A DNA stretch of 64,000 bases. Source: Pyrinomonadaceae bacterium. Its GTDB lineage: Bacteria > Acidobacteriota > Blastocatellia > Pyrinomonadales > Pyrinomonadaceae. The position numbers were made by a program, and so were the translations under genes. Shown here piece by piece: positions 1 through 10,977 of the stretch; the stretch's first letter is position 1; every line of letters starts with the position of its first letter. Under the pieces are notes generated by a model that was given only the letters and a program-made list of their open reading frames with translations, was not told the DNA's origin and searched no databases. Location of the stretch: the NCBI GenBank assembly GCA_030841105.1, contig JAVEDE010000125.1:1-64000 (forward strand). Reading direction: 5' to 3'.

Positions 1-37
1 GGTCTGTCAAACGCCGAGTTTTTTCAAGTCGAATAAT

Positions 38-820
38 TTATTCGGTCGTCGTTGTCGCTGTCGTTTCAACTGCGGCCGTCTCTTCGGGGTGGAGCGTCGA
101 GCGTTCCTTCCAGCGCCCGTAGACGTAAAGCGAGAAGCCGAGCCAGAGGCCGCCGAGGACGTACGCGCCGAGGGTGTCGCTCGGCCAGTGCGCGCCGAGG
201 TAGACGCGCGAGAGGCCGACGAGTGCGATCATCAAGGACGTGAGCGTGAGCGCGAGACGACGCGCGAACGTGCGTTTGGGCAAAAGCGCGTAGGCGACGA
301 AGAAGAGGAAGCCGAAGTAGCAGACGTAGAAGGTGACGTGTCCCGAAGGGAAACTCTGCCCGCCGTGTTCGCGGAAGAGGCAGCCGCCGACGACGGCGGG
401 GGCTTCCGGGCGCGGGCGCGCGATGAGAATTTTGATCGTGCGGTTGAGCAGGCCACTCCCTGCCGTGCTCAGAAAGAGCGCGAAGGCTTCCGTGCGACGG
501 CGCGCGGCGAGGAAGGCGAGCGAGGTGACGACGGCCAGCGCGTATGGATACCAACTGTAGCCGACGAACGAGACGGCGTACATCAGCGTGTTCAGACCGG
601 GCGAGCAGAAGCCCTGAATCCGTTGCGCGACGGCTCTGTCCCAGAAGAAGTAGGCGTTGGCGCGCGCATAGTAGGCGAGGACGGCGAAGGCCAACAGCAC
701 GACTCCGTAACGCACCTGCGCGCGCCACAGGCGCGATGCGGCGAGGCGTCGCAACAGACGCCGCCGCGCGCTCTCCACACGTTGTTGCTCGCCCCCGGTC
801 TCTTCCATGTCAGCTCGCAT
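38..820 (-). CDS. PAP2-family membrane phosphatase
   Basis: Integral membrane phosphatase of the PAP2 (type 2 phosphatidate phosphatase) superfamily, which dephosphorylates lipid phosphates such as phosphatidate or undecaprenyl diphosphate at the membrane. All three signature blocks are visible: a K-x6-RP block (K130 to RPRP at 135-138), PSGH at 158-161, and SR-x5-H-x3-D at 204-215. Several hydrophobic segments lie between about 37-57 and 160-240, and the N-terminus is Arg-rich and cytoplasmic. The protein is 260 aa, a normal family length. A second ATG lies four codons downstream (808). It is transcribed divergently from the hydrolase starting at 988. The exact substrate cannot be told from sequence. 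Confidence 0.9.
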   Translation of the reverse strand: MRADMEETGGEQQRVESARRRLLRRLAASRLWRAQVRYGVVLLAFAVLAYYARANAYFFWDRAVAQRIQGFCSPGLNTLMYAVSFVGYSWYPYALAVVTSLAFLAARRRTEAFALFLSTAGSGLLNRTIKILIARPRPEAPAVVGGCLFREHGGQSFPSGHVTFYVCYFGFLFFVAYALLPKRTFARRLALTLTSLMIALVGLSRVYLGAHWPSDTLGAYVLGGLWLGFSLYVYGRWKERSTLHPEETAAVETTATTTTE

Positions 821-987
821 GTCACCTCGCGGCCATGTCGTTTTGAGCGGCGGTCGAACCGTCCAGCCGCCCGTCGTCGCGTCGTTTTATAACACCCTTT
901 CGCCGCGCGGCAAACGACTTCGCGAGGCAATCAGCGGTGGTTTGAGAGCATCTAAATTTCACCATCGCGACCGGGAAAGAGAGGGAG

Positions 988-2025
988 TTGATTGTGCTCA
1001 GAGTGGAATACAAAGAGGGGCTGTACCTGCCCGACCTAGACCTGTGGCTCGACGCCGACGGGCCGCGCGAGCATTGCGTCATCTCGCACGGCCATTCCGA
1101 CCACATCGCCGAGCACAAATCAATCGTCGCCACGCCGGAGACGGCGCGCATCTTCCAGCACCGCCGCGGCGAGGCGAAGATGACGACGCAGGTCTACGGC
1201 GAGCGGCGCGACTACGGGCGTTACGCCCTCACATTTTACCCGGCGGGTCACTGTCTCGGCTCGGCGCAGATTCTCGTCGAGGCCGACGGCGAGCGGCTCG
1301 TCTACACGGGCGACATCAAGCTGCGCCCGAACGTCGCGGCCGAGTCGGCGGTCATCGTCCCGTGCGACACGCTCATCATGGAGTCAACTTTCGGCGACCC
1401 CCACTATCGCTTCCCGCCCGACGTGGCGACCTTCGACCGCCTCTACGCGGGGGTCGAGCGCGCCCTCTCGGACGACCGCGTGCCGGTCGTGTTGGCCTAC
1501 GCGCTCGGAAAAAGTCAGGAGGCTCTGGAGTTGCTGTTGCGGCGCGGCTACCGCGTGACGCTGCACGGCTCTGTGTGGAACATGGCGGAGATTTACCGCG
1601 AGTGCGGTGTGGAGTTTTCCGGGCGTTACGAGAAGTACGACCGCGAGCACTTGAAGGGGCGCGTGCTCATCGCGCCGCCGGGCTGCCGCAAGCAGCCGAT
1701 GCTTTTGAACATCGAACGCCGCTATCTCATCATGCTCACGGGCTGGGCGTTGAACCGGAGCGCGCCCTACATGTACAAGGGCGTTGACTTGATCCTCCCG
1801 CTCTCCGATCACGCAGACTACGACGACCTCGTGCGTCTCGCACGCGAGTCCGGCGCGGAGCGCATCATCACGATGCACGGCGAGCCGAAGTTTGCCGCCG
1901 CCTTGCGCGAACTCGGCCTCAACGCCGAACACCTCGCGCACCACCCCGGCGCACCCGCCAAGACCAAAAAACGCGCGCCCAAAAAAGCCGCCGCCACCGC
2001 CGTCAACCGTTCGTTATTCGACTGA
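988..2025 (+). CDS. MBL-fold/beta-CASP hydrolase, ligase-associated exonuclease type
   Basis: Metallo-beta-lactamase-fold hydrolase with the zinc-binding HGHSDH motif at 34-39, a TGD motif near residue 110 and a second SDHADY block near 270. The whole-length pattern resembles the family annotated as DNA-ligase-associated exonuclease or mRNA 3'-end processing factor, so a nuclease role in nucleic-acid processing is likely. No ligase gene lies nearby. The start is a TTG at 988 preceded by GAGAGGGAG; GTG at 994 is the alternative. The C-terminal tail is Lys/Ala-rich (about residues 320-335). The assignment to a nuclease rather than another MBL hydrolase is family inference. Confidence 0.8.
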   Translation: MIVLRVEYKEGLYLPDLDLWLDADGPREHCVISHGHSDHIAEHKSIVATPETARIFQHRRGEAKMTTQVYGERRDYGRYALTFYPAGHCLGSAQILVEADGERLVYTGDIKLRPNVAAESAVIVPCDTLIMESTFGDPHYRFPPDVATFDRLYAGVERALSDDRVPVVLAYALGKSQEALELLLRRGYRVTLHGSVWNMAEIYRECGVEFSGRYEKYDREHLKGRVLIAPPGCRKQPMLLNIERRYLIMLTGWALNRSAPYMYKGVDLILPLSDHADYDDLVRLARESGAERIITMHGEPKFAAALRELGLNAEHLAHHPGAPAKTKKRAPKKAAATAVNRSLFD

Positions 2026-2079
2026 AAAAGTTCCTGACGCGACTATTCAAATCGTCTCTCCGGCTTCGTCCGTGTCAAC

Positions 2080-2598
2080 TCATTGCTTCGCCGCGAGCGC
2101 CTTGACATGCGTGCCGCACTCGTCGCAGATGCGCGTGATGGCGCGTTCGAGGTTCGGGTCAATGTCTGTGAGCGTTTGGATCACGCTCGCGGAGAGCCGC
2201 ATCGTGACGACCATGTATTGCTCGTCGGTGGCCGGGGTGGCGAGGGCGCGCTCGAACGCCTTGAGCAGCGCGGCGTAGTCGGGCGGCTTCGACAGATACC
2301 CGCTGACGCCGAGGCGCGTGCAGGCGTCGCGCGATTCGGCCAGCGTCTCGCCCGTCACGACCACCACGGGCACGCTCGCCGACAAATTGCGGATGTCTTC
2401 TAAGACCTTCGTGCCGTGCATCTCCGGCAGCGTCATGTCGAGCAGCACGGCGTCCGCGCCGTTGGCCTGAAATTCCGCCACGCCCTCCTCGCCCGTGTAC
2501 GCGTTCGTCACCTCGTAGCCAGCCTTTTCCAGTCCCGACTCGTACAACTCCGCGAGGTCTTCTTGATCTTCTATGACGAGAATGCGATGCTTGCCCAC
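2080..2598 (-). CDS. Response regulator with receiver domain and short C-terminal region
   Basis: CheY-like receiver domain. The acidic pair follows the first strand (VIEDQED), the phospho-acceptor Asp is about residue 54 in LLDMTLPE, the conserved Thr is in VVTGE, and the Lys is about 104 in LSKPP. After the receiver come about 50 residues without a DNA-binding domain, including a CDEC motif near the end, so this may act by protein contact rather than on DNA. I chose GTG at 2598 because AAGGGGG lies directly upstream; the frame stays open to 2646. No histidine kinase gene is adjacent. It is convergent with the 988-2025 gene. Confidence 0.85.
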   Translation of the reverse strand: MGKHRILVIEDQEDLAELYESGLEKAGYEVTNAYTGEEGVAEFQANGADAVLLDMTLPEMHGTKVLEDIRNLSASVPVVVVTGETLAESRDACTRLGVSGYLSKPPDYAALLKAFERALATPATDEQYMVVTMRLSASVIQTLTDIDPNLERAITRICDECGTHVKALAAKQ

Positions 2599-2706
2599 GA
2601 CGTATACCCCCTTAATTTGTGAGAGCAACCGGCGACGCCCGCGCACGGCGTGCGGTCGCGTTTGCTCACGGTTTTTAATCGAGCGCAGAGTATAGCAGAA
2701 GCCCTT

Positions 2707-4491
2707 ATGACTCTCTCCATCGCCATGGTTCTCGGCCTCCTCTTCGTCGCGCTCGTGCTCTTCGGCACGGAACGCATCCCGATTGACGTGGTGACCATAC
2801 TCATCGTCATCGGCCTCGTACTCACCCGCGTGCTCTCGCCCGCCGAAGCCTTCGCCGGCTTCGGCAACGACATCATCATCACCATCTCCGGCCTCTTCAT
2901 CCTGACGGGCGGCCTCGTCAAGACGGGTGTCGTCGATCTCGTCGGGCGACGACTACACAGGGTGTCGGGCGGGAGCGAGTTTCGCCTGACGGTGCTTATC
3001 ATGTTCACGGCCGCCGCCTGCGCCTCGGTGATGAAGAACACGACGACGACCGCCATGTTCGTCCCCGTCGTCTTGGGACTCGCGGAGCGCGCGCGCGTGC
3101 AGCCGTCGAAACTTCTCATGCCTCTCGCTTTCGGCGCGATCCTCGGCGGGACGTGCACGCTCATCGGCACTTCCACCAACCTCGCCGTCAGCGGCGCGAT
3201 GACGCGCTACGGCCAAGCCCCCTTCACGATGTTTGAACTGACGCCCGTCGGCATCGCCATCGTCGCCGCCGGGATGCTCTACATGCTGCTCGTGGGCTTG
3301 CGCCTTCTGCCCGCGCGCGGCGGCTCGGACTCGCTCGCCGACGCCTACCACATCCGCGAATACATGTCCGAGGTCGTCGTGCTCGACACGTCGCCGCTCG
3401 TCGGGCAGACGCTCGCCGAGGCCGACCTCAGCCAGTCGCTCGACCTCGCCGTCGTCGGCATCCTGCGCGGCAAGGGCGGGCGCGTCGCGCCGCGCGCGGA
3501 AGAAAAGATTCTCGCGGGCGATCTGCTCCTCGTGCAAGGGCGCATCGAGGACATCCTGCGCGTTAAGACCGAGGCCGGGATCGAGATCAAGGCCGACTTC
3601 AAGTTGAGCGACACAGACCTCGAAGGGGGCGATTTGGAGTTGTTCGAGGCGATGGTCTTGCGCGGCTCGAACCTCGTCGGGCGCACGCTCAAAGGCACGA
3701 AGTTTCGCGAACGCTACGGCCTGACCGCGCTCGCCATCAACCGCCACGGCGTCGCGTTGCTGTCGAAACTGAGCATGGTCTCCTTGCGCTTCGGCGACGT
3801 GCTGCTCGTGCAGGGCAAGCGCGAGCAGGTCGAACACCTCGCGACGGAAGGCAACCTCTTGCTCCTCGAAGACGTGTCCGAGGCGCGCGGGCGCGTGGCG
3901 AAAAGGCGTTGGGCGCTCCTCGCCTTCGGGGTGTTTCTGGTCTTCTCCATCTTCCACCCGTTCGGCGTCCCGCTGTCGGTCGCCGTGCTGTTCGGCGTGC
4001 TCATCCTGCTCGCCTCGCGCGCGGTGCGTTCGGGCGAGATTTACGGCATGATTGACTTCCGACTGATCGTCCTCATCGCAGGGATGATCAGCTTCGGCAC
4101 GGCGATGGAGAAGAGCAAGGCGGACATTTATCTCGCCGGTTTGATCGTCAACACGGTCGGCGGCTTCGGCCCCTACGCGGTGATGGGCGGCTTCATCCTG
4201 TTGACCATCGCGCTGACGCAACCGATGTCGAATCAGGCCGCCGCGCTCGTCGTCCTGCCCGTCGCGCTCCAGACCGCCGCGCAACTCGGACTCAACCCGC
4301 GCGCCTTCGCCGTCGCCGTCACCTACGCCGCGTCGTGCTCGTTTCTGACGCCGCTCGAACCGGCCTGCGTCCTCATCTACACGCCGGGTCGTTACCGCTT
4401 CTTAGATTTCGTCAAGATCGGCTCGCTCCTCACGGTCGCCGTCTTCGTCATCATCATGTGGCTCGTGCCGCTGCGCTGGCCGCTCCGTTGA
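2707..4491 (+). CDS. SLC13/DASS-type permease with two internal RCK-C (TrkA-C) domains
   Basis: Multi-pass inner-membrane transporter of the divalent anion/sodium symporter superfamily (citrate, dicarboxylate, sulfate or phosphate type). Hydrophobic segments occupy roughly 1-180 and 390-590, with the loop NTTTTAMFVPVV in the first half and a matching QPMSNQAAALVV loop in the second, as in inverted-repeat transporters. Between them (about 205-370) lie two TrkA-C-like regulatory domains. The start at 2707 (ATG) gives the typical N-terminal transmembrane segment; an in-frame GTG at 2650 would add an unsupported leader. The substrate cannot be read from sequence. Confidence 0.85.
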   Translation: MTLSIAMVLGLLFVALVLFGTERIPIDVVTILIVIGLVLTRVLSPAEAFAGFGNDIIITISGLFILTGGLVKTGVVDLVGRRLHRVSGGSEFRLTVLIMFTAAACASVMKNTTTTAMFVPVVLGLAERARVQPSKLLMPLAFGAILGGTCTLIGTSTNLAVSGAMTRYGQAPFTMFELTPVGIAIVAAGMLYMLLVGLRLLPARGGSDSLADAYHIREYMSEVVVLDTSPLVGQTLAEADLSQSLDLAVVGILRGKGGRVAPRAEEKILAGDLLLVQGRIEDILRVKTEAGIEIKADFKLSDTDLEGGDLELFEAMVLRGSNLVGRTLKGTKFRERYGLTALAINRHGVALLSKLSMVSLRFGDVLLVQGKREQVEHLATEGNLLLLEDVSEARGRVAKRRWALLAFGVFLVFSIFHPFGVPLSVAVLFGVLILLASRAVRSGEIYGMIDFRLIVLIAGMISFGTAMEKSKADIYLAGLIVNTVGGFGPYAVMGGFILLTIALTQPMSNQAAALVVLPVALQTAAQLGLNPRAFAVAVTYAASCSFLTPLEPACVLIYTPGRYRFLDFVKIGSLLTVAVFVIIMWLVPLRWPLR

Positions 4492-4514
4492 AGGCGCGTC
4501 GGGGAGGGGCGGAG

Positions 4515-5033
4515 TTGAAGAAACTCATCTTGATCGTTCTGGCGTTGGCGTTCGCGGGCGGCTGCGGGGTCGGGCGCGGAATTTATCAAGCGGCGACGAG
4601 TCATGTCGTCACGGTTGCGACGGAAGGCATGTTGCCGACGATGAAGCCGGGCGACCACGCACGGATTGATAAAAGCCATTACTGGTCTAACCCGGTCGAG
4701 CGGTTCGACATGATCGTTTTCAAAAGTCAGGAGTCGAATCACGACCCCGAAGGCAAGGACGTTTTCTACCTGATGCGCGTCATCGCGCTCGGCGGCGAGA
4801 GGGTGGAGATTCGCAAGGGGAAGGTCTACGTTAACGGGAGCGAGTTGAGCCAGCCGTTCCGCGTAGTGCCGCACGACCCGGAGGAAGACTTCGCGCCGGT
4901 CGTCGTGCCCGAAGGCGAATATTTCCTTCTCGGCGACAACCGCCCGAATAGCGCCGACAGCAGATACTGGAGGCAGCCGACGATCCGCGGGGACGCCGTT
5001 CTGGGGAAAGTGGTCGAAATAATCCCACAATGA
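4515..5033 (+). CDS. Signal peptidase I (S26) homologue lacking both catalytic residues
   Basis: A 172-aa exported or membrane-anchored protein with the S26 signal-peptidase fold signature GDNRPNSADSR at 140-150 and the box GMLPTMKPGD at 38-47. In active type I peptidases the residue before Met in that box is the catalytic Ser; here it is Gly38. The general-base Lys that precedes RVI is replaced by Met87 (YLMRVIAL). Both substitutions were checked against the codons. An N-terminal hydrophobic stretch ends in AGGC, so the protein may be lipid-anchored at Cys17. The TTG start at 4515 follows GGGGCGGAG. It begins 23 bases after the permease gene ends, possibly in one transcript. It is probably not an active leader peptidase. 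Confidence 0.75.
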   Translation: MKKLILIVLALAFAGGCGVGRGIYQAATSHVVTVATEGMLPTMKPGDHARIDKSHYWSNPVERFDMIVFKSQESNHDPEGKDVFYLMRVIALGGERVEIRKGKVYVNGSELSQPFRVVPHDPEEDFAPVVVPEGEYFLLGDNRPNSADSRYWRQPTIRGDAVLGKVVEIIPQ

Positions 5034-5081
5034 AAAAGCCCCTCCCTCGCCCCTGAGCGCCTTCGCCGCCCCGCCTCAAAG

Positions 5082-5110
5082 TTGCGTTCGCGGATTCGAG
5101 TCTTTATAAT
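5082..5110 (+). promoter_or_regulatory. Candidate sigma-70-type promoter for the metallophosphoesterase gene
   Basis: TTGCGT (5082-5087), a 17-base spacer and TATAAT (5105-5110) lie about 85 bases upstream of the ATG at 5195. The -10 is perfect and the -35 is weak. This is by sequence only. Confidence 0.45.
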
Positions 5111-5194
5111 TCGCGGGCTTCGAGAAGGGTAACTGCAAACCGGGGCGGCTCTCGCAAAATTTAATTCTCAACTAATCCATACAAACGAGATCAT

Positions 5195-6061
5195 ATGTCC
5201 AACATCGCCGGATGGAAGTCTCCCCGTCGTCGCCACGCGCCGCCCGAACGCCCGAAGCCGCTACGCACGCTGGCCGCGGGCGTCATGCAACTGGCGCGCG
5301 CCGCCTTCGCCGAGCCGTACAACCTCGTCGTCGAACGCACGGAGATTCATTTGCGCCGCTTGCCCGCCGCGCTCGACGGCCTGCGCGTCGTCCAACTCTC
5401 GGACATCCACCACAGCCCTTTCACCGGGCGCGCGCAGGTGGAGCGCGCCGTCGAACTCGCCAACAGCCTCCGACCCGACATCATCGCCCTGACCGGCGAC
5501 TACGTTTCGCACGAACGCGAGTACGCCGCGCCGTGCGCCGAGATGCTCGGCCGACTCCGTGCGCGCTGCGGCGTCTACGCAGTGCTCGGCAACCACGACC
5601 ACTGGACTGACGCCGCGCTCATCACAGACCTCTTCCGCGCCGAAGGCATCCGCGTGCTCGTCAACGAGGGCATGCGCTTCGAGCACCCTTCGCGCCCCGG
5701 CGCGTCCTTCTGGCTCGCGGGCGTGGACGACACGATGGTCGGCCTCGAAGACCTCCCGCTCGCGCTCGCCGGTTCGAGCGCCGACGAGTTGAAACTCCTG
5801 CTCGCGCACAACCCCATCGTCCTGCGCCGCGCCGCGCGCGCCGGAGTTGACCTCGTCCTGAGCGGCCACACGCACGGCGGCCAAGTCACACTGCGCGCCG
5901 AGCGTTCGCCTTCGGGGCGACCGCGCCGACGCCTGCTCCGTGGTTTAGGGCGACAGGGCGACACGCAAATTTACGTCACGCGCGGCCTCGGCACGGTCGT
6001 CCTGCCCGTCCGCTATGGTTGTCTGCCCGAAGTCTCTTTGCTCGAACTGAAAAAACAGTGA
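5195..6061 (+). CDS. Calcineurin-like metallophosphoesterase (YaeI type)
   Basis: Binuclear metallophosphoesterase with the full set of metal ligands: D-x-H at 70-72 (LSDIHHS), GD at 101-102, GNHDHW at 132-137, a later LAHNP and the C-terminal SGHTHGGQV. The arrangement and 288-aa length fit the YaeI/YkuE membrane-associated phosphodiesterase subfamily, some of which act on lipid A precursors. A proline- and Arg-rich stretch precedes the domain, and a modest hydrophobic segment at about 25-40 could anchor it. Its stop codon lies inside the first GTGACRA hairpin (6054-6156). pgsA follows 98 bases later on the same strand. Confidence 0.85.
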   Translation: MSNIAGWKSPRRRHAPPERPKPLRTLAAGVMQLARAAFAEPYNLVVERTEIHLRRLPAALDGLRVVQLSDIHHSPFTGRAQVERAVELANSLRPDIIALTGDYVSHEREYAAPCAEMLGRLRARCGVYAVLGNHDHWTDAALITDLFRAEGIRVLVNEGMRFEHPSRPGASFWLAGVDDTMVGLEDLPLALAGSSADELKLLLAHNPIVLRRAARAGVDLVLSGHTHGGQVTLRAERSPSGRPRRRLLRGLGRQGDTQIYVTRGLGTVVLPVRYGCLPEVSLLELKKQ

Positions 6062-6156
6062 CAAGTGACGGGTGACGAGTGACAAGTTAAATCAGAACCA
6101 TTATCTTCAAACTTGTCTTTGCTCTTGTCACTCGTCACTCATCACTTGTCACTGTT
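6054..6156. repeat. Intergenic GTGACRA hairpin, copy 1
   Basis: A long inverted repeat. The left arm 6054-6088 is built from tandem 7-base GTGACRA-type units and the right arm 6109-6156 is its imperfect complement. It spans the stop codon of the upstream gene and reaches almost to the pgsA start. Related copies lie at 8998-9143 and 10361-10460. It could act as a transcript-processing or attenuating hairpin. Confidence 0.8.
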
Positions 6157-6159
6157 CTT

Positions 6160-6768
6160 ATGTCGTCTCGCATCTTAACGCTGCCGAACTTCCTTACCGT
6201 CCTGCGGATGATGATGATCCCGGTCTTCGTCTCGCTCCTCTTTTACCAGCGGTTCGGGTGGGCGCTCGCCGTCTTCGTCATCGCCGGGCTGACCGACGGC
6301 CTCGACGGCCTCCTCGCACGCGCTCTCAAGCAAAAATCCGACCTCGGCCGCATACTCGACCCCATCGCAGACAAACTACTGCTCGTGACGGCCTTCATCG
6401 TCCTCTCGATGCGCGCCATTCTGCCGCTGCCTTTGCCGCGCCACTTCCCGGTGCCCTTCTGGGTGACGGCGGCCGTCATCAGCCGCGACATCTTCATCAT
6501 CGTCGGCTCGGCCGCCATCTACATCGTCACGGGTTTTCGCGAGTTTCGCCCGTCCATGCTCGGCAAAATCAACACCGTCATCCAAATCTGCGCCATCGTC
6601 GCCGTCCTCATCGCCGCGCAGTTTCCTGCGGTCAGCGGCTACCTGCCCACCGTCTACACCACCGTCTTCGCCGCCGCACTCTTCTCCGGCATCCACTACA
6701 TTTTCCACGCCTCCCGCATCATGAACGAAGGAAAAAGTGACCGCGGGGCTTCCGAAAACGACTGGTAA
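6160..6768 (+). CDS. pgsA: CDP-diacylglycerol--glycerol-3-phosphate 3-phosphatidyltransferase
   Basis: Inner-membrane CDP-alcohol phosphatidyltransferase, the committed step to phosphatidylglycerol and cardiolipin. The signature DG-x2-AR-x8-G-x3-D-x3-D is intact: D49-G50, A53-R54, G63, D67, D71. There are about five or six hydrophobic segments over 202 aa, a normal size. The N-terminal ILTLPNFLTVLRM is typical of bacterial PgsA, which favours this enzyme over phosphatidylserine or cardiolipin synthases of the same superfamily. The ATG follows directly on the hairpin at 6054-6156, so its translation may be influenced by that structure. Confidence 0.88.
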   Translation: MSSRILTLPNFLTVLRMMMIPVFVSLLFYQRFGWALAVFVIAGLTDGLDGLLARALKQKSDLGRILDPIADKLLLVTAFIVLSMRAILPLPLPRHFPVPFWVTAAVISRDIFIIVGSAAIYIVTGFREFRPSMLGKINTVIQICAIVAVLIAAQFPAVSGYLPTVYTTVFAAALFSGIHYIFHASRIMNEGKSDRGASENDW

Positions 6769-6843
6769 GTGGCGAAATAATAAGCGTTAGGCTAGGGCGG
6801 CACGTGCGCGGGGCAACGTGCGGGGGATTTTTGCAATCAAAAG

Positions 6844-6872
6844 TTGACAACGAGGGACTCAGATATTATATT
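6844..6872 (+). promoter_or_regulatory. Sigma-70-type promoter upstream of dnaK
   Basis: TTGACA (6844-6849), a 17-base spacer and TATATT (6867-6872), a near-consensus promoter about 150 bases before the dnaK ATG. It implies a long GC-rich 5' untranslated region. No complete HAIR (HspR) or CIRCE (HrcA) inverted repeat is visible around it. Confidence 0.7.
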
Positions 6873-6906
6873 AACGCCGTATTCAACCTGTGCCTTTACT
6901 ATCTGA

Positions 6907-8997
<2,091 letters not shown>

Positions 8998-9143
8998 AAC
9001 AGTGACGAGTGACAGGTGACAAGTGACAAGTTAAAACAGTGAAGCGTGAATCGTAAATAGAGAGAACTTTCTATTCACGATTCACGATTTACGATTCACG
9101 GTTTTCTTGTCTCGTCACTTGTCACTCGTCACTCGTCACTGTT
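8998..9143. repeat. Intergenic GTGACRA hairpin, copy 2, with a nested second hairpin
   Basis: Fills nearly the whole dnaK-dnaJ gap. The outer arms are GTGACRA tandem units (8998-9033 and about 9108-9143). Inside them is a second inverted repeat built on GTGAATCGT / ACGATTCAC (about 9040-9100). It could be an mRNA processing or stabilising structure between dnaK and dnaJ. Confidence 0.8.
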
Positions 9144-9149
9144 TCTAGA

Positions 9150-10349
9150 ATGGCAACCAAAGAAGACTTCTACAAAGTGCTGGGCGTCGAGCGCAAGGCG
9201 AAGCCCGAGGAGATCAAGAAGGCGTACCGTAGGCTGGCGCGCAAGTATCACCCGGACGTGAATCCGGGCGATAAGTCGGCCGAGGAACGCTTCAAGTTGA
9301 TCACCGAAGCGCACGACGTGCTCTCCGACCCGAAGAAGCGCAGCGTCTACGACAGGTTCGGCCAGTACTCCGACAACTTGGCCGACGCGGCGGCGCGCGG
9401 CGCAGAGCCGGGCGGCACAGGCCGCGGCGCGCCCTTCGACTTCGCGGGCTTCGATTGGAGCAATGCCGCGCCCGGCGCAACGGGCGGCGCGTCCGGTTCC
9501 GGCGGCGGTTCGAGTTTCCGGGACATCTTCGCGGACTTGTTCGGCGGCGGCGGAAGCGGCGGCGCGGGCGCGCGGCAAGAACGCGAACCGCCGCGCCCGA
9601 TGCCGCAACGCGGCGCGGACATCGAGATGCCGCTCGCGCTCTCTTTTGAAGAGGCCGTGACGGGCATGACCACGAACATCACGGTCAACCGTTCCGAGCA
9701 GTGTTCGCGTTGCAACGGCGCGGGCGACACGGGCGGCACGCCCGTCACCTGCCCGACCTGCAAGGGCTTGGGTCAAGTGCAGCGGGCGGGCGGGCGCATG
9801 CGTTTCGCGCAGGAGTGCCCCGACTGCAACGGCGCGGGCAAACGCCGTCCGCCGTGTTCGCTCTGTCACGGCAAGGGAGTCGTGCCGAAGACTGAGAGCG
9901 TCAAGATCAAGATTCCGGCGGGCGTGGACACAGGCTCGCGCGTGCGTATACCGGGGCGGGGCGAGGGCGGAAGGCTCGGCGCGCCTGCGGGCGATCTGTT
10001 CATCATTCCGAACGTCGGCCGCCACACGCACTTCACGCGAAAAGGGGATAACATCTACGTGACGATCCCCGTCACCGTGCCCGAAGCCGCGCTCGGCGCG
10101 AAGATCGAAGTGCCCACGGTCGAGGGCAAGGCGCAACTCAGGATTCCGCCGGGCACGCAGTCCGGCCAGAAGTTCCGCCTGCGCGAACGCGGCGTGCCAT
10201 CCTTGCGTAACCCACAGGCGCGCGGCGACCAGTTCGTCGAAGTACAGGTCACGTTCCCCAAAGTGATCTCGGAAGAGACCAAAGAACTCCTCAAACGCTA
10301 CGCCCAACTCAACGAAGAGAACCCCCGCGTAGCGATGGGGCTTGAGTAG
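9150..10349 (+). CDS. dnaJ: Co-chaperone DnaJ (Hsp40)
   Basis: Type I J-protein that stimulates the DnaK ATPase and delivers substrates. The J domain spans about 1-70 with HPD at 34-36. A Gly-rich linker follows (about 75-150), then the zinc-binding domain with four C-x2-C-x-G-x-G-type motifs ([32 protein letters not shown]), then the C-terminal substrate-binding domains. At 399 aa it is full length. It lies 152 bases downstream of dnaK, separated by a large hairpin, and upstream of the hspR-like gene. Confidence 0.97.
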   Translation: MATKEDFYKVLGVERKAKPEEIKKAYRRLARKYHPDVNPGDKSAEERFKLITEAHDVLSDPKKRSVYDRFGQYSDNLADAAARGAEPGGTGRGAPFDFAGFDWSNAAPGATGGASGSGGGSSFRDIFADLFGGGGSGGAGARQEREPPRPMPQRGADIEMPLALSFEEAVTGMTTNITVNRSEQCSRCNGAGDTGGTPVTCPTCKGLGQVQRAGGRMRFAQECPDCNGAGKRRPPCSLCHGKGVVPKTESVKIKIPAGVDTGSRVRIPGRGEGGRLGAPAGDLFIIPNVGRHTHFTRKGDNIYVTIPVTVPEAALGAKIEVPTVEGKAQLRIPPGTQSGQKFRLRERGVPSLRNPQARGDQFVEVQVTFPKVISEETKELLKRYAQLNEENPRVAMGLE

Positions 10350-10360
10350 CAGTGCGATAA

Positions 10361-10460
10361 AACAGTGACGAGTGACAAGTGACAAGTTGAAACGAAAAAC
10401 TTGTCTCCCAACTTGTCTTACTTCTTGCTCGTCACTTGTCACTCGTCACTCGTCACTGTT
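10361..10460. repeat. Intergenic GTGACRA hairpin, copy 3
   Basis: Third member of the same inverted-repeat family, between dnaJ and the MerR-family gene. The left arm runs 10361-10388 and the right arm ends at 10460, six bases before the next ATG. Arms consist of the same GTGACRA-like heptamers. Confidence 0.8.
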
Positions 10461-10466
10461 GTCATT

Positions 10467-10883
10467 ATGAAACGCACCAAGAGTCGCACCTACACGATCA
10501 GCGCGGTGGCCGAGCAGTACGGGCTGCACCAGCAGACGCTGCGCCTCTACGAGCGCGAGGGACTCATCAAGCCGTCGCGCTCGGACGGCAACACGCGCCT
10601 CTACACGGACGCCGACCTCGAACGCCTCGAAGTGATCCTGTCCCTGACGCGCGACCTCGGCGTCAACCTCGCGGGCGTCGAGATCATCCTCAACATGCGC
10701 GAGAAGATGGACGCCATGCAGCGCGAGTTCGAGCGTTTCTTCACCTACCTGCAATCGCACGCCGAAGAGTTCGCCTCTTTCACCGACGCCCCGCCGCCCG
10801 GCGCGGGCGCGCTCGTCCCCGTCCGCCGCACCACGGTCGTCCTACAACCCACGCGCCGCCGCCCCCCCACCTCGCGCAGTTGA
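10467..10883 (+). CDS. hspR: MerR-family heat-shock regulator, HspR-like
   Basis: 138-aa MerR-type regulator with an N-terminal winged helix-turn-helix (YTISAVAEQYGLHQQTLRLY, then EREGLIKPSRSDGNTRLY) and a following effector-less helical region. In actinobacteria and relatives, HspR sits at the end of the dnaK operon and represses it. The same position here strongly suggests the same job. The protein lacks the Cys residues of metal-responsive MerR members. The C-terminus is Pro/Arg-rich. No HAIR operator was found by eye upstream of dnaK, so the target site may differ. Confidence 0.8.
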   Translation: MKRTKSRTYTISAVAEQYGLHQQTLRLYEREGLIKPSRSDGNTRLYTDADLERLEVILSLTRDLGVNLAGVEIILNMREKMDAMQREFERFFTYLQSHAEEFASFTDAPPPGAGALVPVRRTTVVLQPTRRRPPTSRS

Positions 10884-10977
10884 TCGCCCCGCGACGCATC
10901 TACAGGGGAATTAGTGCGCGAAAAGTATTTACCGTGACAGGTTCACACGCGACGCGTGTACGTTTATAAGTCATTTC

